The notes: generated by a model from the sequence alone, not told the origin. Counted from the first letter of the stretch, positions 53,962 through 63,757 are shown. The stretch: DNA of 64,000 bases from Phycisphaeraceae bacterium (GCA_020639235.1 JACKHC010000001.1:2046001-2110000), one strand, 5' to 3'. A program made the numbers and translations.

Positions 53962-55716
53962 ATGGAAGGGATGACACATCGGTGGGGCATGTCGCGGTTT
54001 GTGGGGCGGGGAGAAGCGGTGGGGCTTCGGCTTGGTGTCGATCCGCTGGTCGAGCGTTGGCTGTGGTCTCGGGGGTATCGGGACGAGGGCGAGGCGCGGT
54101 CGTTTCTGCGTCCCAGTCTGAGTGCGCTGCACGACCCGGCTCTTCTGCCGGGATGCGAGAGGGCGTGCGCGCGGATCCTGGAAGCGATGTCGCGGCGCGA
54201 ACGGATTGTGATCTACGGCGATTACGATGTTGACGGGATGACGGCGTCGGCGATTCTGTATCGCGTGATTCGCGCCATTGATCCGGAAGCGGATGTGTCG
54301 ACCTATGTGCCGCACCGCCTGGATGAGGGGTACGGCTTGCACGGCGAGGCCTTGCGTGCGCTCGCGGGCGAGGGGGCGCGGGTCGTAGTGTCGGTGGACT
54401 GCGGGATTACGGCGGTGGAGGCGGCGCGGGAGGCGAAGGAGGCGGGGCTGGACCTCATCATCACGGATCATCACAACCCCCCCGCTCACGATGATCCGTT
54501 GCCCGATGCGTATTGCGTGGTGCATCCGCGGGTGGGCGGTGCCGGCTATCCGTTCGGTGAACTCTGCGGCGCGGGGGTGGCGTTCAAGATGGCGTGGTGC
54601 CTGGCGACGACGAGCGCGGGGACGGAGCGGGTTGATGCGTCGATGCGGTTGGTGCTGCTGGACTGTGTGGCGCTGGCGGGGCTCGGGACGATCGCGGACA
54701 TCGTGCCTCTGAGGGATGAAAACCGTGTGATCGCGAAGCACGGATTGGCGCGGCTGCGGTCGACGGAGATCGAGGGTCTGGGGGCGTTGATTCGTGCTTC
54801 TGGCCTGGAGGGCGAGGAGATTGACTCGGAGCATGTGGGGTTTGTGCTCGGGCCGCGGCTCAACGCGTGCGGGCGGATGGGGCATGCGCGGGAGGCGGTG
54901 GAGCTGCTCACGACGGCGAGGGGCGAGCGTGCTGCGGAGATCGCGCGGGAACTGACGCGGCTCAATGAGGACCGGCGGGCGGAGGAGGCGCGGATCACGG
55001 GCGAGGCGATCGAACTGACGCTTCGTAACGGTATGGGCGGGGACGCGACGCGTGCGATTGTTCTGGCGTGCGAGGGGTGGCATCCGGGCGTGATCGGCAT
55101 TGTGTGCTCGCGTCTGGTTGAGCGTTACCACAAGCCGACGATTCTGCTCAATCGTGACGGCGATCAGTTGCAGGGATCGGGCCGGAGTATCGACGGATTC
55201 AACCTGCATGGGGCGCTGGTGGCGTGCGCGGGGCACCTGACGAAGTTCGGTGGGCACGACATGGCGGCGGGGCTGGCGATGGACGGTTCGGCATTTGAGG
55301 GCTTTGTGCGCGATTTTCTGGCGCACGCCGAGGAGCACATCGACTCGTCGATGTTGCTGCCGGGGCTGGACGTTGACTGCGAGGCGGGGCTGGGTGAACT
55401 GACGATGGACGCGGCGCACTGCTTTGACTCGCTCGGGCCGTTCGGGCGGGAGAGCGGGCGGCCGCGGCTGTTGATGCGCCGGGTTGTGGTCGATGACGAG
55501 CCGCGGCCGATGGGGTCGAAGGGCGCGCATGCACAGATCACCGTGGTTGACGGGGGCATGCGTATGCGTCTTGTGGGCTGGAACTGGGGCGAGCGTGTTT
55601 CGCGGATTCGGCGTGGCGATCGGGTTGATGTCGTTGTGACACCCAAGATCAACCGGTGGCGGGGTCGTGTTTCTGTCGAGGGTGAGCTGCGAGACTTGCG
55701 GGCGTCGCTTACTTAG
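53962..55716 (+). CDS. recJ: Single-stranded-DNA-specific exonuclease RecJ
   Basis: 584 residues. 5'-3' single-strand exonuclease in recombination and mismatch repair. DHH-family motifs: IYGDYDVDGMTASAIL (motif I), VVVSVDCGITAVEAA (II), IITDHHNPP (III), VALAGLGTIADIVPL (IV) and the DHHA1-domain FGGHDMAAGLAM. A C-terminal OB-fold (ITVVDGGMRMRLVGWNWG) follows. ATGs at 53962, 53971 and 53989 are possible; 53962 is taken as the longest with similarity. Its last eight bases overlap the converging pilC. Confidence 0.93.
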   Translation: MEGMTHRWGMSRFVGRGEAVGLRLGVDPLVERWLWSRGYRDEGEARSFLRPSLSALHDPALLPGCERACARILEAMSRRERIVIYGDYDVDGMTASAILYRVIRAIDPEADVSTYVPHRLDEGYGLHGEALRALAGEGARVVVSVDCGITAVEAAREAKEAGLDLIITDHHNPPAHDDPLPDAYCVVHPRVGGAGYPFGELCGAGVAFKMAWCLATTSAGTERVDASMRLVLLDCVALAGLGTIADIVPLRDENRVIAKHGLARLRSTEIEGLGALIRASGLEGEEIDSEHVGFVLGPRLNACGRMGHAREAVELLTTARGERAAEIARELTRLNEDRRAEEARITGEAIELTLRNGMGGDATRAIVLACEGWHPGVIGIVCSRLVERYHKPTILLNRDGDQLQGSGRSIDGFNLHGALVACAGHLTKFGGHDMAAGLAMDGSAFEGFVRDFLAHAEEHIDSSMLLPGLDVDCEAGLGELTMDAAHCFDSLGPFGRESGRPRLLMRRVVVDDEPRPMGSKGAHAQITVVDGGMRMRLVGWNWGERVSRIRRGDRVDVVVTPKINRWRGRVSVEGELRDLRASLT

Positions 55717-56929
55717 ACATGGTGTTGGCGACGGTGAAGATCGGCAGGAGGAGCGCGATCGCGATGCCGCCGATCGTGAGCCCCATGAAGACGATCATGG
55801 CGGGTTCGATCAACTGCGTGGCGGTCTTGATGGCTTCGTCGAGATCGTTCTCTGAGGCGTCGGCGATGCGGTCGAGGACTTCGGGGAGTCTGCCGGTCTT
55901 GTCTCCGGCGGTGATCATCTGCGCGACGGGCGCGGGGATGAGCCATGAGTCGGAGAGTGGCTCTGACATCGGCTGGCCGGAGGTGATGGCGGCCTCGGTG
56001 CGCTCCCAGAGTTCGAGCCAGTGGGCGTTGCCAGCGATCTGCTTGACGATCTTGATGGCGTCGAGGAGGGGTACGCCCGCGGAGAGAAGCGTGCCGAGCG
56101 TGCGCATGGTTCGGGTGATGTAGTACTGGGTGAACATGGGCCCGATGACCGGGAGTTTGAGTTTCAACATGTCGAGCCAGCGCCGGCCGGCGGCGCTGAG
56201 GTAGATCGAGATCCCTGCTCCGGCGAGCGCGATGGCGACAGCGAGGATGACCCACCATTGGCTCTGGACGAAGTTGCTGATGGACATCACGATGCGGGTC
56301 GGGAGTGGGAGCGCCGCCTCGCGCGAGGCGTAGATCTTGGCGAAGCGCGGGAGGACCCAAGCGACGAGGAATGATGTGACTGTCAGCGCGAGGAGGATCA
56401 TGACGGCGGGGTACGTCAGGGCGCCTTTGATCTGGCGGACGGTCTTGCGTTCCTTCTGGAGGTACTGAGCGACCTGATTGAGCATGGAGCCCATCGAGCC
56501 GGATGCTTCGGAGGCGCGCATCAGCGAGATCATGAGGCTGGGGAACACGCCCTTGAACTCGGCGATCGCGGAGGAGAAGGGCACGCCCGCGGTGACGCGG
56601 AATGACACGGCGCGCATGACACGGCCGAGCGGGCCGGCGCCCGCGTTCTGGAGGAAGGCATCGAGGGCGCCGGCGAGGGGGACACCGGTTTCGAGCATGA
56701 CGCTCAGCTGGGTCGCGAAGGTGATGACCTCCTCGCGCTTGACGCGCTTGGCGGCCAGCTTCGTCTTGATGTCGTCCTCATCGATGGGCGTGGCGCCGAC
56801 GCGGATCTGGGTGACCGTGAGGTTGTCGCGTTGGAGCATGCGCAGCGCGTCGGCCTGATCGCGGGCTTCGATGGTTCCCGAGACCGGAGAGCCCTGGGTA
56901 TCTCGCGCTTTGTAGGTGTATTGAACCAA
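55709..56929 (-). CDS. pilC: PilC/GspF inner-membrane platform protein
   Basis: 406 residues, two T2SSF domains. N-terminal VQYTYKARDTQGSPVSGTIE and EVITFATQLSVMLETGVPL; repeat two YITRTMRTLGTLLSAGVPLL. Three membrane helices (about 163-185, 215-235, 385-405). It is the platform on which the PilB ATPase turns to polymerise pili or pseudopili. The start is TTG at 56929 with AAGGA nine bases upstream, 13 bp after pilB. Pilin genes are not in this window, so a type II secretion role cannot be excluded. Confidence 0.9.
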   Translation of the reverse strand: MVQYTYKARDTQGSPVSGTIEARDQADALRMLQRDNLTVTQIRVGATPIDEDDIKTKLAAKRVKREEVITFATQLSVMLETGVPLAGALDAFLQNAGAGPLGRVMRAVSFRVTAGVPFSSAIAEFKGVFPSLMISLMRASEASGSMGSMLNQVAQYLQKERKTVRQIKGALTYPAVMILLALTVTSFLVAWVLPRFAKIYASREAALPLPTRIVMSISNFVQSQWWVILAVAIALAGAGISIYLSAAGRRWLDMLKLKLPVIGPMFTQYYITRTMRTLGTLLSAGVPLLDAIKIVKQIAGNAHWLELWERTEAAITSGQPMSEPLSDSWLIPAPVAQMITAGDKTGRLPEVLDRIADASENDLDEAIKTATQLIEPAMIVFMGLTIGGIAIALLLPIFTVANTMSK

Positions 56930-56942
56930 AGCTGACGATCCT

Positions 56943-58673
56943 TCACGATGACGCGACGCGGATGACTTCCTGAATGGTCGTGAGACCGTTGGCGGCCTTG
57001 TCGATGCCGTCATCAACGAGCGTCTTGTGGCCGAGGTTTGCCGCGAGGGCGCGGAGGTCCTGGAGCGACTTGTTGGCGGCGATGTGCTCGAGCATCTCCT
57101 CGTTGGGAAGGAGGAGCTCGTAGATTCCTACGCGTCCGGCGTATCCGGTGCCCCGGCAACGCGAACAGCCGATGCCGCGGAAGAGTTGGGGCGGTTCTTC
57201 GAAGTGCGACGCGATCATCTGGAGTGAGATCTTGTCTGGCGTGTCGTGCTCTTTGCAATGCGGGCAGATCTTTCTGACGAGACGCTGGGCGAGGACGCCT
57301 CGGAGCATCGCGCTGACAAGGTAGGGCTCCATCCCCATGTTGACGAGGCGGGTGACGGCGCTGATGGAGTCGTTCGTGTGGAGTGTTGAGAAGATGAGGT
57401 GGCCCGTGAGGGCGGCCTGCGTCGCGATGGTGGCGGTTTCGAGGTCTCTGATTTCGCCGACCATCAGGACATCGGGGTCCTGGCGGAGCAGGGCGCGGAG
57501 CGCACCTGCGAATGTGAAACCGGCCTTCTCGTTGACTTGGAACTGATTGATGTTGGGGACTTGCGCCTCGACGGGGTTCTCGACGGTCGAGATGTTGACC
57601 TCGTCGGAGTTGATCTCGTTGATCGCGCTGTAGAGGGTTGTCGATTTGCCGGAGCCGGTCGGGCCGGTGACGAGCACCATGCCGTTGGAGGAGCGGATGA
57701 GTTGGCGCCACTTCTCGCTCATGACCTGGCTCATGCCCATCTTCTCGATGGGGATCATGGTGCTGCGGTTGTCGATGATTCGGATGACGATCTTCTCGCC
57801 GAACTTGCCCGGCATGGACGAGACGCGGAGATCGATCGGGCGTCCGTCGATGGCGACGTGGATGTCCCCGTCCTGGGGGACGCGGCGTTCGGAGATATCC
57901 ATCCCGGCCATGATCTTGATGCGAGAGGAGATCGCGGGGTGCATCTGGTACGGGGGCGCGACCTTGGTGAGGAGGCGTCCATCGACGCGGTAGCGGACGC
58001 GGCACCTGTGATCGTCGGGTTCGATATGGATGTCGGAGGCGCGGTCGTGGATGGCCTGATAGATGAGATAGTTGACGAGTTTGACGACGGGCGACTGCCC
58101 GCTCATCTCCTCGATGTCGCCGAGATCGAGCGACTGTGACTCGGAGACCGTGAACTCGCGGATATCGACGTCCTCGTAGATCTCGTCGATCACGAAGACA
58201 TTGGCGGAGGGGAGGTAGGCCTGGAGTGTGCCGCGGATATCGGCGGCGGTGGCGGCGACAATTTGCGCTCGCTTGCCGGAGATGCGCTCGACTTCGTCGA
58301 CGAGGAATAGGTTGGCGGGCTCGGAGACCGCCACTGTGAGGACATCGTCGACGCAGAACAGCGGGAGGACACCCTGGCCATCGACGAACTCGCGGGGGAG
58401 TTTGTCGATCATGCGCGGGTCGGCGAGGCGCGGCGTGATGCGCGCGAACGGCACGCCGTATGACTTTGCGAGGGCCTCCATGACCTGGGCTTCGGTGACG
58501 AATCCCAGTTCGATGAGCATCTCGCCGAGGAGTTTGTTGTGGCCGGAACCGGCCTGTTCCTCGAGGGCCTGATCGAGTTGCTGGCGCGTGATCACGCCTT
58601 GGGCGATGAGCGCATCGCCGAGTTGCGACTTGAACGCGGTGTGGTGCTGGGTCTGTCCGGGCCCGGCGTTCAT
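56943..58673 (-). CDS. pilB: PilB/GspE-type assembly ATPase
   Basis: 576 residues. An N-terminal MshEN/GspE-N domain (about 15-160, with a QLGDALIAQGVITRQQLDQA repeat that can bind c-di-GMP in homologues) precedes the ATPase core: VLVTGPTGSGKSTTLYSAIN (Walker A), Asp box NISTVENPVEAQ, Walker B VLMVGEIRDLETA and His box TGHLIFSTLHTND. A four-Cys zinc motif (CPHC...CSRC) follows. Overlaps the STAS gene stop (ATGA). PilB with an MshEN domain next to an HD-GYP gene fits c-di-GMP control of pilus extension. Confidence 0.93.
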   Translation of the reverse strand: MNAGPGQTQHHTAFKSQLGDALIAQGVITRQQLDQALEEQAGSGHNKLLGEMLIELGFVTEAQVMEALAKSYGVPFARITPRLADPRMIDKLPREFVDGQGVLPLFCVDDVLTVAVSEPANLFLVDEVERISGKRAQIVAATAADIRGTLQAYLPSANVFVIDEIYEDVDIREFTVSESQSLDLGDIEEMSGQSPVVKLVNYLIYQAIHDRASDIHIEPDDHRCRVRYRVDGRLLTKVAPPYQMHPAISSRIKIMAGMDISERRVPQDGDIHVAIDGRPIDLRVSSMPGKFGEKIVIRIIDNRSTMIPIEKMGMSQVMSEKWRQLIRSSNGMVLVTGPTGSGKSTTLYSAINEINSDEVNISTVENPVEAQVPNINQFQVNEKAGFTFAGALRALLRQDPDVLMVGEIRDLETATIATQAALTGHLIFSTLHTNDSISAVTRLVNMGMEPYLVSAMLRGVLAQRLVRKICPHCKEHDTPDKISLQMIASHFEEPPQLFRGIGCSRCRGTGYAGRVGIYELLLPNEEMLEHIAANKSLQDLRALAANLGHKTLVDDGIDKAANGLTTIQEVIRVASS

Positions 58674-59005
58674 CGGAGACTCCTGACGGCGAGTTCGATG
58701 GTGTCCTGCGTTTCGAAGGCGAGATCGAGTCGGGTCAGTTCGAGGATTCGCTCGACGGTGGAGTCGAGCTTGATGAGGCGGAGCTGGCCGCCGTTGGGGC
58801 CCAGGCGTTCCTGCAGGCGTAGCATGGCTTCGAGGGCGGCGGAGTCGACGAAATCGACATTTTCGAAGTCGAGGACGATGTGCCTGGCCCCGGAGTTGAT
58901 TCGCTCGTTGGTGGCGCGGGCGAAGAGTTCGACATCATCGGCGGTGAACTCGCCGGAGAGCGTCATTAGGGTGATGTGCTCGAAGTTCTGGTGGCTCACT
59001 TTCAT
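58670..59005 (-). CDS. STAS-domain anti-sigma-factor-antagonist-like protein
   Basis: 111 residues, a complete STAS domain. FENVDFVDSAALEAML carries the phosphorylatable Ser55 of SpoIIAA-like proteins. The beta strands ITLMTLSGEFTADDVE and GQLRLIKLDSTVERI fit the fold. Normally such proteins bind anti-sigma kinases; no kinase of that class is adjacent. It lies between an HD-GYP phosphodiesterase and pilB with four-base overlaps on both sides. Confidence 0.88.
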   Translation of the reverse strand: MKVSHQNFEHITLMTLSGEFTADDVELFARATNERINSGARHIVLDFENVDFVDSAALEAMLRLQERLGPNGGQLRLIKLDSTVERILELTRLDLAFETQDTIELAVRSLR

Positions 59006-60648
59006 GCGGCACGCTCTTTCGGTATCAGCGTTCCGATACGGGTCGCCTCGGATGAGCCGTGACGAGAGACCATCCGGTCGTACTCTGCGAGGTCGATGCG
59101 CAGGAATGCTTCGACCAGGCGCTCGTCGAACTGTGAACCGGCGCCGCGCCTGATCTCGGCGAGGACCTTGGTTCGGTCCATGGCGGCGCGGTAGGTGCGT
59201 GACGAGCTCATGGCGTCGAACGCGTCGGCGATGCCGATCATGCGCGCGACCAGCGGGATGTTCTCGCCGCTCACGGAGAAGGGATAGCCGCGGCCGTCGA
59301 ACCGTTCGTGGTGATAGAGGACGCCCGGGAGGACATCATCGAGGAGCGGGATGTCCTTGAGGATCTGGAAGCCGATCTGCGGGTGGAGTTTGATGAGGCC
59401 GAACTCCTCGTCGGTGAGGCGGCCCGGCTTCCTGAGCACGGCCTCGGGCACGCCGATCTTGCCGATGTCGTGCACCAGCCCGGCGATTCGGACGCGGTCG
59501 GCTTCGTGCTCGTGGAGGCCGAACTCCGCGGCGATTTCTCCGGCGAGGTAGGCGACGCGCTCGGAATGGCCGCAGGTATAGGGGTCTTTGGCGTCGATCG
59601 CGGCGGTGAGTGCTTCGAGCGTGCCGAGGAACATGGCCTGCTGCTGCTCGTAGAGCGATGCATTGCTGAGCAGTACACCCATGTGGCCGGCGGCGGCTTG
59701 CAGGAGTTTCAGTTCGCCGTTGTTCACCTGATTGTCTTCGGCGCGTTTGTTTCCGAGCGCGACGAGCCCGATGGGCGTTCCTTCGCGCATGACCGGGCAG
59801 AGGATGACCTGCGACTCTCCGGCGCCGAGTACCCCGCGGTCGGCGCCTTCGAGGATGACACGCTCGGCTGCGATGCCGGTCAACGCCATTCGGAGCGCGC
59901 CCTCGAACCGGGACTGCTCGCAGGGCGGTGTTCCGACGGTGATTGTCTTGTCTGCGACGGCGCCGGCGCTGGCTCGGTCGTCAACGAATCTGGCAGCGAC
60001 CCAGGCGAACGGGAGCGATGAGTGGAGTTCCCGGCAGGCCATCTGGATGAAGCGTTCTGGATGGATGAGTTCCGTCATCGACTCGCCGAGTTTGTAGAGG
60101 AGGGTGATCTCTTCGTAAGACTCGGACAACTGGCTGCTGAAGGAGTCGATCGTCTCGTCCTGCACGACGATGCGTGAGAGATCGTCGTAGTTCCACGCGA
60201 GGAGTTCCGCGACACGTCTGGCGCTTTGCTCGTCGTACGAGGCTATGTCGGCGAGAGCCTGTCGGACGGAGAATGCGTCGAGGCGGGCGGAGCGGCAGAT
60301 CTCGATGAACTCTCTTGAGTTCAACGCCGCGTCGGAGAGCAGCATGGCGACATCGACGGCGACGACGCGCCTTCTGGCGATCTCGGGAAGGGGCACGAGG
60401 TAGCAGCCGGGTAGGAGTTCGGTGACCTCGTGGGTTCGGCTCTTGAGCCAGTTGGCGCCGGAGGCCGCGACCATCTTCCTCAGGGCCGGTGACCGGAAGA
60501 ACTTCTCCGCGGGGCCGGCGAACGAGGGCTCGGCCTGCATGGCGCCGCCCTCGACGATTCTCCAGACGGGAATCGACAGGCATTCGCACCTGGCTCTCAG
60601 GCGCTCGTGCGCAGGCTGGGATCCGGGTTGTGGTAGCGAGGCGGTCAC
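59002..60648 (-). CDS. HDOD-like/GAF/HD-GYP c-di-GMP phosphodiesterase
   Basis: 548 residues. The N-terminal 200 residues look like a helical HDOD-type or uncharacterised sensor (weak). A GAF-like domain is at about 205-345 (RFIQMACRELHSSLPFAWVA). The HD-GYP domain (about 345-520) has His393-Asp394 in GLVHDIGKIGVPE, the HHERFDGRGYP signature and DAFDAMSSSRTYRAA. All metal ligands are present, so it should degrade c-di-GMP. The start is GTG, overlapping the response-regulator stop (GTGA). It links two-component input to second-messenger output in this operon. Confidence 0.88.
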   Translation of the reverse strand: MTASLPQPGSQPAHERLRARCECLSIPVWRIVEGGAMQAEPSFAGPAEKFFRSPALRKMVAASGANWLKSRTHEVTELLPGCYLVPLPEIARRRVVAVDVAMLLSDAALNSREFIEICRSARLDAFSVRQALADIASYDEQSARRVAELLAWNYDDLSRIVVQDETIDSFSSQLSESYEEITLLYKLGESMTELIHPERFIQMACRELHSSLPFAWVAARFVDDRASAGAVADKTITVGTPPCEQSRFEGALRMALTGIAAERVILEGADRGVLGAGESQVILCPVMREGTPIGLVALGNKRAEDNQVNNGELKLLQAAAGHMGVLLSNASLYEQQQAMFLGTLEALTAAIDAKDPYTCGHSERVAYLAGEIAAEFGLHEHEADRVRIAGLVHDIGKIGVPEAVLRKPGRLTDEEFGLIKLHPQIGFQILKDIPLLDDVLPGVLYHHERFDGRGYPFSVSGENIPLVARMIGIADAFDAMSSSRTYRAAMDRTKVLAEIRRGAGSQFDERLVEAFLRIDLAEYDRMVSRHGSSEATRIGTLIPKERAA

Positions 60649-61073
60649 GCGGCTTTGGCTCCCGGCAGCTCTGCGTTCGATTGATCGCCACCGAGGGTCG
60701 CGATGACGGTCGCCAGGAGATCGCGCGGGCCGAAGGGCTTGCTCATGACTGTTTTGATGTTTGTCTTGGCGAGGTCGTCCTTCGACAGGCCGTAGCCGCG
60801 GGCCGTCAGCATGATGACGGGGATGGCGGCGGTGCGCTGGTCGCGTTTGAGCGTGATGGAGAGGTCGAGCCCGGTCATGAACGGCATGGTGAAGTCGGTG
60901 ATCACGATATCGGGGTTGAACTCGATCGCGGTTTCGTAGGCCTCTTCGCCGTCGGCGGCGGTTTCAACAACAAATCCGGCGTTCTGCATCTTGAGCGCAA
61001 CAACGCGGACGATATGGGGCTCATCGTCGACGACGAGAATCTTCTTTCCTTGATGCGGGTTGTTGGTGCTCAT
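60645..61073 (-). CDS. Response regulator, single receiver domain
   Basis: 142 residues. KILVVDDEPHIV acidic pair, phospho-acceptor Asp in DIVITDFTMPFMTGLDL, Thr in VIMLTARGYG and Lys in VMSKPFGPRDLL. No output domain, so it likely passes the signal to the HD-GYP protein by contact. Overlaps the histidine kinase stop (ATGA), so kinase and regulator are made together. Confidence 0.92.
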   Translation of the reverse strand: MSTNNPHQGKKILVVDDEPHIVRVVALKMQNAGFVVETAADGEEAYETAIEFNPDIVITDFTMPFMTGLDLSITLKRDQRTAAIPVIMLTARGYGLSKDDLAKTNIKTVMSKPFGPRDLLATVIATLGGDQSNAELPGAKAA

Positions 61074-62527
61074 GCGATCGAGTCGTCCTGTTCGTAGGGG
61101 ATGGTGAACCAGAACTTGCTGCCCATGCCGACCTCGCTGGTCACTCCGATCTTCCCGGAGTGGACGGTCTCGACGATGTGCCGGACGAGATTGAGGCCGA
61201 GCCCGGTGCCCTTGGCGACGCGCTTGTAGTTCTCGATGCGGAAGAACTTGTCGAAGATTTTGTCCAGCGCATCCGGCGGGACGCCCAGCCCTGTGTCGGC
61301 GACGGTGACCATGACGGAGCGTGTGGCGTCGTCGTTGTCGATGGTGACGGTGACGCGGCCCCCGTCGGGGGTGTACTTGATGCCGTTAGACACCAGATTC
61401 ATCACGACTTGCGTCATCATGTCGCGGTCGGCGGCGGCGTTGTAGACGAGCGGCCCGCACTTGACCGCGAGCTTGATCGATTTCTCCTGGGCCTGGAGCG
61501 TAAGCATGTCGACGACTTCACGTGAAACCTCGGCGAAGTTCACATCGGTGTACTCGGCCTTGACGATGCCGGCCTCGATTCGCGAGATGTTGAGCATGTT
61601 GTCGACCATTCGCGCGACGCGATCCGTTTCGGTCCGGATGATGCTGTAGAACTCCTGACGGGACTCTTCGTCGGTCGCCTCGCCCTCGGTGAGCATCTCG
61701 ACATAGGCGCGGATTGAGGCGAGCGGTGTGCGCAGCTCGTGGGATGCCTGCGAGACGAAGTCATTCTTCATCTGCGAGATTTCCTTGTCTCGCGTGACAT
61801 CTCGCATGATGGTGACGACGCCGCCCGACTCGGTCCCGGAGTCCGGGAGGCACGCTACGGTGACATCGAATGAATGGGCGCGGCCCTGATTGTCCTGGAA
61901 GATGTGCTCGACGCGGCGCTCCTTGCCGGCGACCGCTGACGATCGGACTTCCTTGATGAGTTGGCGGAGCGTGTCGTCGCGGAGGATCGCATCGACCGAG
62001 GCGTGCTGGGCCTTGGCCAGATCGAACCCCAGGAGGTCGGCGGCCTGCCCGTTGGCCATGCTCAACTCATCGAAGCCGTCTGTGACGATCACGGCGTCCC
62101 TGAGACTGTGGAGGATCGCTTCGACATGCTCGCGCTCGGCTTCCGATACTCGGTGCCGGATCAGGACTTCCTGAACCTGTGCCTGGAGCGCGTTGCGGGA
62201 CTCGGCCCACGCGGACGCGAGCGTGTTGAGCTGGCGGACGATGGGCCCGGAGACGATGTCACCCCTGATTGTGGGCGCGGCACCGTCGACGGCCTCGGGC
62301 ATCAGGCGCGGCGCGATGGTGCGGACCTGGCGCGCGGTGGCCTTGATGAGCATGACACCCGAGGCGATGCAGAAGGCGGCGATCGCCAGGAACTCCGCGG
62401 CCGATGCGGCGGCGGGAGGCATGCTCGCGAGCGCGGTGCGGATCATCGGCATGGCAAACGAGATCGCCGCCGCTCCTCCGAGCGTTGCGGCGATCCACAA
62501 CATCATCGTGCTGCGCCCGTTGTTCAA
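61070..62527 (-). CDS. Membrane-bound PAS sensor histidine kinase
   Basis: 485 residues. Two N-terminal membrane helices (about 8-30 and 42-62), a HAMP-like/coiled link, a PAS domain (about 135-245, VTDGFDELSMANGQAADLLG), HisKA with His263 in SQASHELRTPLASIRAYVEM, and HATPase (N box MNLVSNGIKYTPDGG, G1 VADTGLGVPPD, G2 GTGLGLNLVRH). The short periplasmic loop suggests sensing in the membrane or cytoplasm. The start is TTG at 62527 with GGAGGA upstream. First of six coupled genes ending in pilC. Confidence 0.92.
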   Translation of the reverse strand: MNNGRSTMMLWIAATLGGAAAISFAMPMIRTALASMPPAAASAAEFLAIAAFCIASGVMLIKATARQVRTIAPRLMPEAVDGAAPTIRGDIVSGPIVRQLNTLASAWAESRNALQAQVQEVLIRHRVSEAEREHVEAILHSLRDAVIVTDGFDELSMANGQAADLLGFDLAKAQHASVDAILRDDTLRQLIKEVRSSAVAGKERRVEHIFQDNQGRAHSFDVTVACLPDSGTESGGVVTIMRDVTRDKEISQMKNDFVSQASHELRTPLASIRAYVEMLTEGEATDEESRQEFYSIIRTETDRVARMVDNMLNISRIEAGIVKAEYTDVNFAEVSREVVDMLTLQAQEKSIKLAVKCGPLVYNAAADRDMMTQVVMNLVSNGIKYTPDGGRVTVTIDNDDATRSVMVTVADTGLGVPPDALDKIFDKFFRIENYKRVAKGTGLGLNLVRHIVETVHSGKIGVTSEVGMGSKFWFTIPYEQDDSIA

Positions 62528-62554
62528 ACCGATCCTCCGGTGGTGACAATGGGA

Positions 62555-63757
62555 TTAGTCGGGATTGACGCCGGCCACGGTGGAGGTGTGGCCGGCACGG
62601 ATCTGGCGTGCTGCGGCGCTGGCGATGCGGGCGTCCTCGGGGCGGCCCAGTTCGTCGCAGATGATGGCCTTGAGCATGTAGGCCTCGGCGTTTCGGCCGG
62701 CCTTGGCGATCGCCTGATCGACGGTGAGGAGCGCCTGCTCGGGCTGGCCCTTGGCGCGCTGGTACATCGCCATCAGGAGATAGCCCTCGACGCGGTTGGG
62801 GGCGATCGCGACGAGTCGCGATGCGGCGTCGCGCAGGCGGGTCTCGTCCTTGAGGATGATCGAGACATTCCCCAGTTCGCTCCAGGTCTGGAAGTCGTTG
62901 ACGCCCTGCTCGTCCTTGACGAGTTGGAGCAGGATGGAGCGCGCCTCGACCGGGCGGTCGAGCTGCACAAGGCACTTGGCCTGGAGCTGCGTGAGGTCGC
63001 GGCGGTCCTTGCCGGCGGGGGTTTTGAGGATGCGGCGGAGGTTGTACTCGCCGTCGGCGTACTGGCCGGCGTTGATCTGCGCTCGCGCGAGGTCCTCGAT
63101 GAGCGCTGTGTCATCGGGCGCGAGGAGGCACGCCTGGCGGAACTCCTCGATGGCGCGATCGTTGTCGCCGCGCATCTGGGCGACATGACCGAGCGTCTGG
63201 TGCATGCCGGCGTTGTGGCGGAAGTTCGAGGCGCCGCCGACGAGCAGTTGCTCCGCCTCGTCGAGGCGGTTGAGTTCGATGAGCATCTCGGCGGACGCGA
63301 GGGTGTACTGCGGGTCGGTGGCGTTGAGCTCCATGGCCCGGGAGTAGTAGGCGAAGGCATTCTCCGGCTGGCTGAAGCGCTCCATGACCATGCCGGAGTA
63401 GTACTGCGCCTCGGCGTTGGTCGGATCGAGTTCCGTGGCGCGGGCGAATGACTGAATGGCGGCCTCATCGCGGCCCATCTCGAAGAGGACGCGGCCCTGG
63501 AGGACATGGCTCTTGGCGACATCCTCCTTGTACGCGATGGAGTCTTCGATCGCGTCGAGCGCCTTCTGCAGGTCGCCGGCGACATAGCGCTGGTGCGCCA
63601 TGTCGTAGTTGGTGGCGGCCTTGATCTCGGCGAGGCGATTCTCGGCGTTGTTCTTGTGCTCGGTGGTGTAGTTGCCGTGGCCAGCGCAGCCGGAAAGGGT
63701 GGCGGCTGCGATGAGGGTTGCGGCGACGGTTCGATACTTGCGGAATGAAGGGTGCAT
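62555..63757 (-). CDS. TPR-repeat lipoprotein
   Basis: 400 residues. Lipoprotein signal TLIAAATLSGCAG (lipobox LSGC, Cys at about 24), then about nine tetratricopeptide repeats, for example GRVLFEMGRDEAAIQSFARA and AQYYSGMVMERFSQPENAFA. Envelope-side TPR scaffold. By position, 27 bp before the kinase-to-pilC cluster, it may play a PilF/PilW-like pilot role for pilus assembly; this is inference. It follows the truncated gene at the window edge. Confidence 0.86.
   Translation of the reverse strand: MHPSFRKYRTVAATLIAAATLSGCAGHGNYTTEHKNNAENRLAEIKAATNYDMAHQRYVAGDLQKALDAIEDSIAYKEDVAKSHVLQGRVLFEMGRDEAAIQSFARATELDPTNAEAQYYSGMVMERFSQPENAFAYYSRAMELNATDPQYTLASAEMLIELNRLDEAEQLLVGGASNFRHNAGMHQTLGHVAQMRGDNDRAIEEFRQACLLAPDDTALIEDLARAQINAGQYADGEYNLRRILKTPAGKDRRDLTQLQAKCLVQLDRPVEARSILLQLVKDEQGVNDFQTWSELGNVSIILKDETRLRDAASRLVAIAPNRVEGYLLMAMYQRAKGQPEQALLTVDQAIAKAGRNAEAYMLKAIICDELGRPEDARIASAAARQIRAGHTSTVAGVNPD

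Noticed and set aside
53817..53990. Longer N-terminus for adenylate kinase
   Set aside because: The upstream extension lacks similarity and would run into the recJ leader. The TTG at 53816 has a good ribosome site and gives the family length.
61961..63451. 496-residue plus-strand frame opposite the kinase and TPR genes
   Set aside because: Gly/Val/Asp-rich mirror frame with no recognisable motif.
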